Part shown: positions 1-10,134 of the stretch, piece after piece
How the letters are laid out: every line of letters begins with the position of its first letter
Position numbering within the stretch: the first letter of the stretch is position 1
Assembly: GCA_963681505.1 (NCBI GenBank)
Contig: OY811989.1
Location: 4,554,736-4,618,735 of the forward strand
Direction: 5' to 3'
Length of the DNA stretch: 64,000 bases
Source: Eunapius fragilis
Lineage: Eukaryota; Porifera; Demospongiae; Spongillida; Spongillidae
Notes under the pieces: generated by a model
Database searches by the model: none
Seen by the model: the letters and a program-made list of their open reading frames with translations, nothing else
What the model was told of the DNA's origin: nothing
Translations under genes and position numbers: made by a program

Positions 1-28
1 ACAAAATATACATATATAGAAACACTGC

Positions 29-1705
29 TTAGCTGAAAGGGTTGAACAGGGCGTTATTCTGGGTAAAGGGTTGCTGCGTTTGAGCTGGGGTGGAGCCAAA
101 CATTGTGTTCTGTGTGGGCGTGTTACCAAACAAAGAATTCTGAACTGGAGACACACCGAATAATGAACTCTGAGCTGGTGCCATGGTAGCTGTACTGAAG
201 CCTGTTCCTTGGGAAGACATCATGGGAGCTGTACCAAACACATTATTACTACTGCCCTGGAGGTTGGTACCAAACAGGCTACCCTGTGGGTATGTGGCAG
301 AAGAGGTTCCAAACAGACTGCCCTGGGAAGGTACCAAGGGTGTGGAACCAAAGACGTTACCCTGCGTGGCTCCAGCTGGTGTGGTGTTGAACAGGCTGCC
401 CTGAGAGGATGTGCCAAAGAGGTTCTGCGATGGTGGGAGGATGGGGATGAGGGTCGGGGGGAGGAGGTCGCTTCCTGTGTTGTAGGCAGCTGGCTTGTTC
501 CCTCCGGCCAGTTCCACGAGGGACGGGGACGGGGCCTTGGTCAAAAAAGGATTACTTGTCTTCTGCGTGGGCATGCCAAATGGGTTAGATACAGGCTGAG
601 TTACTGGAGGGGGAAGAGGGGCCAGTAGTGAATCCAAGTCAACAAGACCGGCAGCGTTGGCGCCGAGGAAGTTCTCTTCCACACGTGTCTTGCCCCCACC
701 TTTTGTTCCCTCTGCTGTGGAGGTGGCAGTGAGGGTAAGAGACGGGGCAAGAGAGTCAAAAGGATTCACAGTGGAAGAAGTCCCATTACTGCCATCAAAT
801 GGCTCCCATGGGTTTGATGTGAAGGGTTGGGCCGGGAGGGACCAGGGGTCGTTCGCGGTGCCCGGAGCGAGCGAGTCGTACGAAGGGGGAGGCGGGGCTG
901 TTGTACCGGCACCCCCCCACGGGTCTTTAGCCTGGGGCGTCGAGAAATCGAGGTCGAGGAGGAGGTTGTTGTTGTCACTCTTGGGCGGTTCCGCCACGTC
1001 TCCTCCGCTCTTCTGCTGCTCCGCTTGGCTGAGCGCGATAGCTACTTTGAGGCTTTCTTCCTCCTCTTTCAACAAGGCGGCATCCTTCTCGGCCTGCTCT
1101 TTAGACATTCTCAAGGCGAGCTGTAACTGTAGCTCTTCTTCGGCCTTCTTTACACCAGCGGGGGTGGCTGTAGCAGTAGCGCCCGACGCGGCGCTCCCTT
1201 CCCTGGGTGCGTGCGCATCGTGGCCTTCTGACGACGGACCGTCGTGAACCTTTTCCCGGGAATGCATGGCGCGCTCTCGCTCCTCCTGCAAAAGCTTGTC
1301 ATCCTTAAGCAGTGCCACAATCTGCTTCGCCTTCTCTCTCACGCTAGCTCCGTGGTCCTTACCGTCCTTGTCGATATACTGAAAGTCTTTCAAAGTCTGA
1401 ATCGAAAACAAGTTGTCCTTGCATTGCTGAGAGACGCGATGAGACCCTGTCTTGATCAGGTATTCGAGCAGGACAAGGGCCTTGTAGACATGCCTCCAGT
1501 TCTTTCCGTTGTCGTTCAACCTCTTCCACAGCATTCCCATCACGAGGGTATAGGCCTGTACGTTGTACGTGTAGTCGGCAAGTTCCGACATGATGGCTGT
1601 GCTCGGACCCCAGGGATCATTTGAAGTCGCTTCTCTTACCATAGCTTCCGCGTCGGTGTAGTTGAAGACGACGTTCTTTAGCTCTCTTCGGATTTTTGAC
1701 GCCAT
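29..1705 (-). CDS. Epsin, clathrin endocytic adaptor, single exon (558 aa)
   Basis: Epsins bind PI(4,5)P2 at the plasma membrane, help bend it, and link ubiquitinated cargo to clathrin and AP-2. The N-terminal ~150 residues are a full ENTH domain, with family signatures such as VREATSNDPWGPS, WKRLNDNGKNWRHVYKAL, LIKTGS and QTLKDFQYIDKDGKDHG. Two ubiquitin-interacting motifs follow (cores LQLALRMSKEQ and LKVAIALSQAEQ, about residues 190-230). Then come two clathrin-box-like motifs (LLDLD, LVDLD), two DPW motifs (AP-2 binding) and four NPF motifs (EH-domain binding), the last at the extreme C terminus (NPFS). The Q/S/T/G-rich tail also holds about eight LFG/VFG/MFG repeats, which is unusual. 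The open frame runs 79 codons further upstream, but the ENTH start is MASKIRREL, where animal epsins begin, so I start there. No introns. It is head to head with the FAM47-like gene. Family identification is secure; which epsin paralogue is not resolved. Confidence 0.95.
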   Translation of the reverse strand: MASKIRRELKNVVFNYTDAEAMVREATSNDPWGPSTAIMSELADYTYNVQAYTLVMGMLWKRLNDNGKNWRHVYKALVLLEYLIKTGSHRVSQQCKDNLFSIQTLKDFQYIDKDGKDHGASVREKAKQIVALLKDDKLLQEERERAMHSREKVHDGPSSEGHDAHAPREGSAASGATATATPAGVKKAEEELQLQLALRMSKEQAEKDAALLKEEEESLKVAIALSQAEQQKSGGDVAEPPKSDNNNLLLDLDFSTPQAKDPWGGAGTTAPPPPSYDSLAPGTANDPWSLPAQPFTSNPWEPFDGSNGTSSTVNPFDSLAPSLTLTATSTAEGTKGGGKTRVEENFLGANAAGLVDLDSLLAPLPPPVTQPVSNPFGMPTQKTSNPFLTKAPSPSLVELAGGNKPAAYNTGSDLLPPTLIPILPPSQNLFGTSSQGSLFNTTPAGATQGNVFGSTPLVPSQGSLFGTSSATYPQGSLFGTNLQGSSNNVFGTAPMMSSQGTGFSTATMAPAQSSLFGVSPVQNSLFGNTPTQNTMFGSTPAQTQQPFTQNNALFNPFS

Positions 1706-1820
1706 TCTTTCAAAATGGGGAGAGAAAAAAAAAAAACCGAACAATTTAATATCCCTCCCTTCTTGTTGCTCCGGAAATTGATGCACACGTGATGGCGCGT
1801 GCTTGGCTACCAAGGAAACA
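1706..1820. promoter_or_regulatory. Probable bidirectional promoter between epsin and FAM47-like gene
   Basis: Only 115 bp separate the epsin ATG (minus strand) from the inferred FAM47-like ATG (plus strand), so both 5' UTRs and core promoters must lie here or overlap the neighbouring first exons. No TATA box or other named motif is clear. Inferred from gene arrangement only. Confidence 0.45.
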
Positions 1821-4483
1821 ATGTCTTGGGAGGCTACAACCCCCGCATCCAAGGGACGTCCAAAGCACCATGCCTGGTAAGAGATGAATCGAGCAAACGG
1901 AAAATGGGGGTGATAGGGCCGTGTATCCCGCACCAGGTACAAGGAGAGGCTAAATTTGAAGTTCTTGAAGACTTACAACCCTTCTTCAGCACTTGATGGG
2001 GAGAGATGGGTATTTGTGGCTAATGACATGGATGATTTTAGAACAAGCTTGCCTGCACAGACAGATGGCTCCAAAATGGTGGTGAAGGTATGTGTGTAGG
2101 ACTGGACGTAAGTTCTCAAAAGGTTTAACTGCTCCAAATGGGGTGGGTTAAAGTCACAAGTGGGTGTGACGGAGAAAATTGAACATTGACCCAGTACAGA
2201 GATGTCAGATATGTCACTCTGTTTCAGAGCAAAGTAAACAGAGTGCCGCTGGTGAATTCGACTTCCTCCATTATGGCTAGACGTGTATCCCTTCAGTCAC
2301 ACACGAGACATCCAAGTCACAATCCAGCACAACTGACCCTCAATAGCAAGTCAGTAAATATCACGTGTGGGTGGGGGTGTCATGTTTCTACCTGCACACA
2401 GACACAGAATAGGGGCCTTCAATGTATGTGTACATGTACATGTGACTCTGCACACACACACACACACACACACTACACACACATACCATACACAACACAC
2501 ACACACACACACACACCACCATGAATAGGGTTGGGCCTCGCCGGCAGCTAAAGGAGAAGGACATCAGTACCGTGGAGGCAGAGTTGATGAAGCACCCTCT
2601 GGGCCTCTTTCCCCATCTGGGAGACTCCCTCCCTCAAGAGGTAATGGCTGCCCATCCACCCTCCCTCACCACCACACACCCTGCTCTCCCTCCTCCTCCC
2701 CCTCCACAGCTGCAAGAAGATGTATTAAGCATCCTAGAACCTCAGCTCAGCCCTGCACCAGAAGACAGAGCAGAGGTGGGGGTAGAGCAGAGGTGGGGGT
2801 AGAGCAGAGGTGGGGGTAGAGCAGAGGTGGGGGTAGAGCAGAGGTGGGGGTAGAGCAGAGGTGGGGATAGAGCAGAGGTGGGGTAGAGCAGAGGTGGGGT
2901 AGAGCAGAGGTGGGGGTAGAGCAGAGGTGGGGGTAGAGCAGAGGTGGGGGTAGAGCAGAGGTGGGGGTAGAGCAGAGGTGGGGGTAGAGCAGAGGTAGGG
3001 GTAGAGCAGAGGTGGGAGTAGAGCAGAGGTGGGGGTAGAGCAGAGGTGGGGGTAGAGCAGAGGTGGGGGTAGAGCAGAGGTGGGGGTAGAGCAGAGGTGG
3101 GGGTAGAGCAGAGGTGGGGGTAGAGCAGAGGTGGGGGTAGAGCAGACATAACATGTGTGTGTGGAGAGGGACGTATTGTCTTTATCTCATGGCTACAGTC
3201 CAGGCTGAGCATACCAGATAGGATCTCTGGCCAGGATGGGATGCTTATGGCTGTGGAATCAGTCAGTACAGACTCCCAATGCGATGGCTGGTAGGGTAAA
3301 AACTTTTTAAAAATTTTTTTTACAGGTTAGGGTGTAATCATGACATGATTGGTTCCAACCTGCCCCTCCCCTCAGTGTTAGATCAAACATCTACCACTGG
3401 CCACTAGTTAAGACTATGGAGGAAATACGCCAGGAGCAGATGGTTCTGGCCAGCCAGAAGGTGATATCCCCAGCACAGGTAAGTCTTGTGATAACTGAGT
3501 GCTTGTGGCAACAGGTGGTGGATGTTAACACCTGACAGGAATCAAAGGTGAATAGTGTTACTCATGAGCTGGTACAATGGGCAAAGGATCTGGTAAGGCT
3601 TCCAAGTTTCCTGCCACCTTTGCCCTCTTCTCTTCTCCTTACTTCATTCCTTTTATTGTGCACAGGGTGGGAGTGAAGAGATCCATATTGATGAGGGTGT
3701 GGTCAAGAGTCTGTTTGCCAGTGACTACGAGAACAAGGTGTGTATTGTGTGCCACAATGTGGCAAGGTGGATCTTCCCCTTCTCTCCCCCCCCCCCCCCC
3801 CCCTTTTCCCCTGGCTCCATGCTCCCCTCCCTTCATACAGCCCTTTCTCTCCGTACCACTCCGTGTTGTGGAACTCACCAATGTACCAATGGAGCTTGCT
3901 TCGTTAAACAAGCAACAGTCCACTTCTTCTCCAGACCATTCTTGCAACCAGCGGGCCGCCTTCATGTTTCATGACACAGTACGCTGTCCCACGTACCCCT
4001 CCACCCCCACTTTAACATTAGTTCCTCTTCCTGCTGCAACAAGGCTGGTCCATGTCTTGTTAAAACTCGCTATGGGGCATGGTATCTGCCTGTGTCTCTT
4101 TGGAAACGAAAGCTCAGAAATGAGGTAGGCACACAATAGACGAGCTAGGTTATGATGCTAACCATACAGTCTTCTTTCTTGTGTTGTGTAGCCACTGCGC
4201 AGGCCCAGGAGTGACCAACCCCTGCATGTGCAAGAGGCATGCCATTCACTTTACCATAATTGTATTTGGATAGCTGTTTATTGCTGTGTTTATATTCTCC
4301 AGGATGAGACATTATCTAATCTCCATGGTGCCAAGGCCTTCAAAGAGTACCTTCTCGCAAGACCTGGAGCAATCATACCGCAGGTATTGCTAGGGGAATG
4401 GGTGTGTCCTGGTGATGTCATGATTGTTGTTGTTTTTGTGGGTACTATAGTTTCTGACGGAGGTGAAACCAATGCAGCTGTAG
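1821..4483 (+). CDS. FAM47-like protein (FAM47A/E family), 12 exons, 383 aa
   Basis: Exons inferred by GT-AG boundaries, phase and resemblance to human FAM47A/E: 1821-1876, 1937-2087, 2228-2349, 2529-2640, 2710-2775, 3199-3290, 3376-3478, 3666-3737, 3841-3978, 4044-4124, 4192-4236, 4303-4383, 4451-4483. That is 13 blocks if every small exon is used; they sum to 1152 nt, in frame to TAG. Conserved blocks in family order: AWYKERLNLKF, RWVFVANDMDDFR, VEAELMKHPLGLFPHLGDSL, DVLSILEPQLS, IDEGVVKSLFASDYENK, VELTNVPMEL, RYGAWYLPVSLWKRK and LHGAKAFKEYLLAR. Human FAM47E is reported to act with PRMT5 on chromatin; function here is inferred at most. The exon at 2228 is weakest by similarity but fits splice phase exactly. 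The intron at 4237 would use a GC donor, with an in-frame GT alternative at 4228. A 17-bp minisatellite abuts the exon ending at 2775. Confidence 0.82.
2449..2519. repeat. (CA)n microsatellite
   Basis: Interrupted CA dinucleotide tract inside a FAM47-like intron. It ends just before the acceptor at 2527-2528. Confidence 0.9.
2766..3146 (+). repeat. 17-bp minisatellite duplicating an exon end and splice donor
   Basis: About 22 near-identical copies of agagcagaggtgggggt, with a few single-base variants. The first copy straddles the 3' end of the FAM47-like exon 2710-2775 (GCAGAG|gtgggg), so each downstream copy repeats that exon-intron junction. The frames open through the array are low-complexity by-products. 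Confidence 0.92.
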
Positions 4484-5080
4484 AAGCGCTCAGTCACTGT
4501 TTGACCACTTCAAGATGTTATTACGTTCAAGTCCACCTTTCAGCTTCACAATCCTAACTGGTTGTAAAGCAAAAAATTCATTTCTTCGTATTGTCAACAT
4601 GAACATGTAACCCGTTCAAGTTAGCTTGCTAGATCACTAGCATATTTGCTATCAATCCATGACTGTAACAAAAAAAATGGCTAATGGTTTAAAAATAATT
4701 TTACTTCCTGTTAGTCTCTGCACACACATAGGCTTTTGGCTGTTTCCTCCGTTTGGTGTACTGTTGTCAAACATAAGCAATCAAAAGATAACTCAGGCGT
4801 TGCGTTTACGTCGTCAGCAAAAAAAAGAAATGCCACAACTAAGTGCCAAGCTACAGCACGTTACTAACAAGAAAATTCGTTTTCCGAACTTGAAAAGTTA
4901 TTGACAGAAAATTAGTTTCAGGTTACAGCAGTATTATCAGACACAATCGTTGTTTCAATAAGTGAACGCAATGATGGTACCATTCGTATAACGACAATTT
5001 CGATTTAAAAAAAAAAAAAAACTACGCAGATATAATGTGTCCATATGCGAGGTTGCATGTAAGGTTATTATATATTTAAA

Positions 5081-5219
5081 CAGGGGCGGATACAGACAGG
5101 CGTGGTTGTAGGGTAAACAGGATATTATCGGATATATCAACGTAAATTTTTGTTTTACGTACAAATATCCGATAATATCCTGTTTACCCTACAACCACGC
5201 CTGTCTGTATCCGCCCCTG
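5081..5219. mobile_element. MITE-like hairpin with CAGGGGCGG termini
   Basis: A 139-bp element whose two ~55-bp arms are nearly perfect reverse complements around a ~28-bp loop. Its ends are CAGGGGCGGATACAG and the inverse, and it is flanked on both sides by TTAAA, a probable 5-bp target-site duplication. It encodes nothing, so it would be a non-autonomous DNA transposon. The superfamily is not assigned. Confidence 0.75.
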
Positions 5220-5347
5220 TTAAAGGGATACTATAAATCTTTCATTAGATCCACCATGCCGTGCGGCTGCAATAAACTCAGGCGCCGATCCTATGAGCTA
5301 GGTTGCAAATATCAATGCTGTTTATGGCAGCATTGCCCAAAGTCAGA

Positions 5348-5436
5348 GCAATTTTCCCCTGTTGTTTCGCGCCATTCTATATATTAGCAGAACCTCTTCT
5401 AAATATAGAATGGCGCGAAACGACCGGGAAAATTGC
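5348..5436. repeat. Short inverted repeat (~35-bp arms)
   Basis: Arms 5348-5382 and 5402-5436 are reverse complements with a few mismatches. They share the core tttcgcgccattctata and its inverse around a ~19-bp loop. Possibly a small foldback element; no clear target-site duplication. Confidence 0.65.
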
Positions 5437-5902
5437 TTGAACTTCTATCATCAATATCTTGATTATAGAACTAAAACTCAACGATCTGCAGAATCCGATA
5501 GCAACAGGACTCCTTCGGGTACGTTGCAATTTTGACGCTGTAGAGACACTCCTTTGTTCGGTTTTACGTGCTTTTAACCCTGAAGGTAATGGACGAGTAT
5601 AATAGTGTGTAAAAATAGAATCAGGAACTAGGCCTACGTTAGTATAGGAATTGACCCGGGTCGTGAAATCATTAAAAAAAAGCGCGACCCGCGTATAACT
5701 CGCGTACTAAGAAACGGATAGTTCAGCTCTTTGTTGCTATCGTGACAGCTATAGAACAGATCCTGAAAAAAAAAAGCGGGCGTCTGTAGCTCGTATTCGA
5801 CGCATTCTGTTCACATGCAGCGCTGCCGCTTAGAAGCTCGCACCACTAATACTTTTGCCTCTTTGAAGCTCGTATCTCGACAATAAGTTTAAATTAAAGG
5901 AA

Positions 5903-6175
5903 ACAAGTAAAGAAAAACATTCTCTAACGAGAAAGTTAGGAATTGAAGGCAAAGGTGGTGTAAAAAGGAAGGGAACAAGGTTTTGGGAAAAGAAAAATGA
6001 GACAAAAATCCTATATTTAGCACTCCTTTTGGTTCTGTTACACGTGCTTAAATATAGGATTTTTGTCTCATTTTTCTTTTCCCAAAACCTTGTTCCCTTC
6101 CTTTTTACACCACCTTTGCCTTCAATTCCTATATCCCACTAACTTTCTCGTTAGAGAATGTTTTTCTTTACTTGT
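5903..6175. repeat. Long hairpin element with ~117-bp arms
   Basis: Arms 5903-6019 and 6052-6175 are almost perfect reverse complements, apart from a ~7-bp insertion in the right arm, around a ~32-bp loop. Near identity suggests a recent event or hairpin-driven correction. No coding capacity. A foldback-type non-autonomous element is the likeliest identity. Confidence 0.8.
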
Positions 6176-6337
6176 AAAATACAGAACTGATGTGGCAAAA
6201 ATACGAATGACGTGGGTCGTTTAGCTCGGAAGATACGTGGGCTTGAAATTTTATAGTGGTTTTAAAAAAGCACAAGCCTAGATTAAACGTTCTATCATAA
6301 TTTAATTAACCAGTTATAGCGCTAGAGCTAAGCAAAG

Positions 6338-9067
6338 ATGGCGGATAGCAAAGGACTGTTTCTAGTGTTCTTAGCGATATTCGGCATTGTGGGTTACGTT
6401 GTCGTCAGGAGAAACAGAGGGCGTTGGTATGATATACTGTTCCCAATAGGGTAAGCAGGCGGGCTAGGTCGTACCAAATGCATATGCAAATTTCGATCCA
6501 GCTTCTCTCGCTTGGTCCAGGTATTTCTTGTACGCCAAGACGCGTATCGGTTATGGCATACACCAGAGGAACCTTAGGAACCGTCGTTTAACGCCGCACA
6601 CTATCGTGCACTCAACGACACTCACAGGCAAGGCTAATAAATGTGGGCCCTATTCAAAAAAATTTTAATGGGTTTACCGGGCTATGCCAGGAGTCGAGAT
6701 CACGCCAATACCTGTCTTGGACGATAACTATGCCTACCTCATTGTGGACACGGTGAACAAAGTTGCTGTTGCGGTGGATCCCTCTGACCCCGATGCGGTA
6801 CAGGTCAGCGGGCACTACTTAGTCCTTGATTTTATGACATTCATGCATGCAATCAATTTTGCTTATCACTGTCCCATGTCCCATTCCATCATCGCTTTGA
6901 CTGGTACCCTCCTATCCCTCTCTCCCCCCCCCCCCCCCACCCTTTCAGAAATGTGTAATGGATAAAGACGTTACCCTGAAAGCTATCCTAACAACACACA
7001 AGCATTGGTGAGAAGCCATGTTAGTCACAGCTCTCTTCCCTGATCATACACTGCTTTCCTCTCTACCCTCTACGTTCAGGGACCACTCGGGGGGCAACTA
7101 CGCCCTCAGAAGGAAAATACCAGATCTTTTAATGTACAGTGGGTGGAAGGACTCAGCTGCCGGCACGACCAAGTATCAACCACATCTACATCACCATGCT
7201 GCTATTTACAAATCCTTTTTTATTTTTTAGTTATCTGAATGACAAGGACATAGTGAAGGTAGTGTCGTTTCCTGTGTCGTTTCCTGGGTCAATATTTGTT
7301 TCATTTCATTCATTTTTTCTCTATTTGTAGATTGGTTCACTGACTTTTGAAGCCATTTTCACTCCAGGCCACACCACTGGTATGGCCTCTCCCAAACCCC
7401 TCCATTGGTCAATAATACTTGGGCCTATGGGTGTGGTCATCTTGCAGGTCACATGGCTTATCTCCTTCACTCTGATCCACCGTGTCTGTTCAGTGGGGAC
7501 CACATATTTATTGGCGGGCTAGGTATGTAACATGACAATGTGAGGGCAGCGCCAGGTGTGGTAGTGATGTGTGGGGGCAGCACCAGGTGTGGTAGTGATG
7601 TGTGGGGGCAGCACCAGGTGGTAGTGATGGTGTGGGGGCAGCACCAGTGTGATAGTGATGGTGTGGGGGCAGCACCAGGGGTGGTAGTGATGGTGTGGGG
7701 GCAGCACCAGGTGTGGTAGTGATGTGTGGGGGCAGCACCAGGGGTGGTAGTGATGGTGTGGGGGCAGCACCAGGTGTGGTAGTGATGGTGTGGGGGCAGC
7801 GATAGTGATGGTGTGGGGGCAGTACCAGGGGTGGTAGTGATGGTGTGAGGGCAGCACCAGGTGGTAGTGATGGTGTGGGGGCAGCACCAGGTGTGGTAGT
7901 GATGGTGTGGGGGCAGCACCAGGTGTGATGGTGTGGGGGCAGCAGGTGTGATAGTGATGGTGTGGGGGCAGCACCAGGGGTGGTAGTGATGGTGTGGAGG
8001 CAGCACCAGGTGTGGTAGTGATGTTGTGGGGGCAGCACCAGGTGTGGTAGTGATGGTGTGGGGGCAGCACCAGGTGTGATAGTGATGGTGTGGGGGCAGC
8101 ACCAGGGGTGGTAGTGATGGTGTGGGGGCAGCACCAGGGGTGGTAGTGATGGTGTGGGGGCAGCACCAGGGGTGGTAGTGATGGTGTGTGGGCAGCACCA
8201 GGGGTGGTAGTGATGGTGTGGGGGCAGCACCAGGGGTGGTAGTGATGGTGTGGGGGCAGCACCAGGGGTGGTAGTGATGGTGTGGGGGCAGCACCAGGGG
8301 TGGTAGTGATGGTGTGGGGTAGCACCAGAGGTGGTAGTGATGGTGTGGGGGCAGCACCAGGGGTGGTAGTGATGGTGTGTGGGCAGCACCAGGGGTGGTA
8401 GTGATGGTGTGGGGTAGCACCAGAGGTGGTAGTGATGGTGTGGGGGCAGCACCAGGGGTGGTATGGCATAAATGAAATACTCTTGTTTCCCAAAGGAAGG
8501 CTATTTGAAGGGAATGCCGACACCATGTTACAGTCAATCAATGCTATCAAGGCTCTTGATGAGAGAACCTTAATATTTCCTGGTGAGCATTAGTTAGCAA
8601 TATGCCCTCTGCTTTAAGATTTTCCTTAAACCATGAGGTCATGAATATGGTTTGGAAAACCTTAAATTTATGGCCCTCCTGGACCCCTCTAATACGGCCA
8701 TACAGGTTAGAGTGCACACAGCAGCCTATAAATAGGCATACTTCTCCCCCCCCCCCCCCCCCCCAAATAAAAATAAAATCAGACAAAGCTCGATTGGGTG
8801 AGGCAGCAGCGAAACAGGCGTCTGGCTGCAGTGAGTTCTCCCCTCCCTCCCTCCCTCCCTCCCTCCCCCTCTCTCTCCCCCTCCCATATCACAGTCACAT
8901 TTACCTATCTGTTTCCCGAGGTACCCTCTGTACTATTGGAGGAGAAGCAGTACAACCTCTTCATGCAGACAGACACAGCAGGAGTGAAGAGGGCTCTAGA
9001 CATGCCTCTCAACTCTAGTTCAGCTGCTGTACTGGCAAGGCTTAGGGCAAGGCGGGACAAGTACTGA
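6338..9067 (+). CDS. PNKD: PNKD-like metallo-beta-lactamase-fold hydrolase, 12 exons, 328 aa
   Basis: Exons: 6338-6450, 6521-6627, 6691-6803, 6949-7007, 7080-7172, 7231-7258, 7331-7379, 7448-7522, 8496-8582, 8638-8705, 8783-8830, 8921-9067. They sum to 987 nt, exactly in frame to TGA. An N-terminal membrane segment (about residues 5-24, [17 protein letters not shown]) precedes a PNKD-specific stretch ([20 protein letters not shown]) that ordinary glyoxalase II lacks. The hydrolase domain starts at [18 protein letters not shown]. Metal-binding motifs are intact: [23 protein letters not shown] and FPGHEY. Glyoxalase II cleaves S-D-lactoylglutathione; mammalian PNKD is membrane-associated with little such activity, so the substrate is open. 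The intron at 6628 uses a GC donor. Another intron carries a 31-bp minisatellite. Confidence 0.93.
7545..8465 (+). repeat. 31-bp minisatellite in a PNKD intron
   Basis: About 30 tandem copies of a ~31-bp unit (core tgatggtgtgggggcagcac), with shorter and variant copies at the 5' end. Lies in the intron between exons 7448-7522 and 8496-8582. Long minus-strand frames across it (His/Pro/Leu-rich) are artefacts of the repeat. Confidence 0.95.
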
Positions 9068-9411
9068 TTGGTTGTATGTGCTAATGACCACGCCCCGTTC
9101 CTCCCACTTCCTGTTTGTTCATTTGTGTAATTTCTCTTCTTCCAAACCAGGGTCTTCATATCCGTTGGCAAGTTGGCGCCATACATTTTTCTACATGTCA
9201 TTCTAGGGTATTCGTCAATTGCACAAAGACTCGGGGGCGGCGGGGGGCGGGGTCGAAATTAAGAATTCAAAATTCCAACAAAAAAAAAATTGATTATAGT
9301 AGATACAGTAAAATAATTCCACAGTCGGGACATATTTAACATGACCAGTTTTATACTATCATAAAACAATTAAACCTAGCCTCATAGCAGTATGGCATGA
9401 TAAACCTTGCC

Positions 9412-9969
9412 TCAGAGCAGTACGGCATGATAAACAATAATCCCCATCATCAAAACAGACGACAGTATGTTCATTCCCATACCTAATACCCTGAAATACG
9501 GACTGATTCCGTACCCGATTCGGAACAGAACGCGGCCAACTACGAAGGCACATGAGTAGAGAGCGATGATCTTCATCTTTTCCACTGTGTCGAGGTAAGT
9601 AGCGGCCACCAGCATTAAGGTAAATCCCCCCACGAACTGCTCCAGAGTATTGGTAAGTACGTTCTTTTCTACCTGGACTATTTGTTCGTGACCCCCTAGT
9701 GGGTCCATGGCAGCTGTAGTAAACCTTTTGTTCCCCACGTTCGCGATGAAGACAAAGAGGACCAAGACCATCGGGAAGGCACATCGGATGGTGAATGCCA
9801 ACTTAACCTGGAGTTCTGTCGAGGCGGGCACGGGGACTATTTGCAGATGGTAATAGCCGCCATAGTAAATAGCCGAAAACAGTGCAATAGCAATGGCGTA
9901 CTGAATGAAAAAGGACCCCTCGAAATTGGGCTTAGTGTCCGTGTCCTTGCGGCTCCTCTTCTGCTCCAT
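9412..9969 (-). CDS. MAPEG/TMEM79-like membrane protein 1 (185 aa)
   Basis: Intronless ORF with four hydrophobic segments, at about residues 22-40, 64-84, 112-130 and 160-182. The conserved block VEKNVLTNTLEQF, then ATYLD, LYSCAFVVGRVLFRIGYG and FRVLGMGMN, matches the MAPEG fold as seen in vertebrate TMEM79 (mattrin). MAPEG proteins include microsomal glutathione transferases and leukotriene synthases. TMEM79 itself is not a proven transferase, so no reaction is assigned. Two related genes follow on the same strand at 10135 and 12547, a tandem family. It is convergent with PNKD. The 3' flank contains a degenerate tandem copy of the last codons, directly after the stop. Confidence 0.85.
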   Translation of the reverse strand: MEQKRSRKDTDTKPNFEGSFFIQYAIAIALFSAIYYGGYYHLQIVPVPASTELQVKLAFTIRCAFPMVLVLFVFIANVGNKRFTTAAMDPLGGHEQIVQVEKNVLTNTLEQFVGGFTLMLVAATYLDTVEKMKIIALYSCAFVVGRVLFRIGYGISPYFRVLGMGMNILSSVLMMGIIVYHAVLL

Positions 9970-10134
9970 AAAATTTTCTTACCTCACAATGTACTCTCGT
10001 ACCCAGACGCGAGCACGTAATCTACCGTACATGGGGGGGGGATGTCACGCATTCGCCTCTCGTGAGTGGCCATTTAACGAAAAATAAAAATGGGTACAGT
10101 TTATGCTCATAATTGGAAAACACCATGCACATAT

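Larger units (their letters stand above)
4484..6337. other. Intergenic DNA with three hairpin-type elements, no gene seen
   Basis: No conserved coding signal on either strand. It is AT-rich with three inverted-repeat elements, listed separately at 5081, 5348 and 5903. The span 5437-5902 holds no recognisable feature. Confidence 0.6.

Noticed and set aside
1706-1942. 79-codon upstream extension of the epsin frame
   Set aside because: The ENTH domain starts at the inner Met as in other epsins, and the extension overlaps the first exons of the FAM47-like gene.
2742-3212. Leu/Pro/Ser repeat frames on the minus strand
   Set aside because: Shadow of the 17-bp minisatellite antisense to the FAM47-like gene.
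5437-5902. tRNA or small RNA gene in the spacer
   Set aside because: I could find no cloverleaf with A and B box consensus, only scattered GC-rich words.
7467-8550. Three long minus-strand frames (314-356 codons) rich in His, Pro and Leu
   Set aside because: They read through the 31-bp minisatellite in a PNKD intron. All three frames stay open because the unit lacks stops, and none has a non-repeat conserved part.
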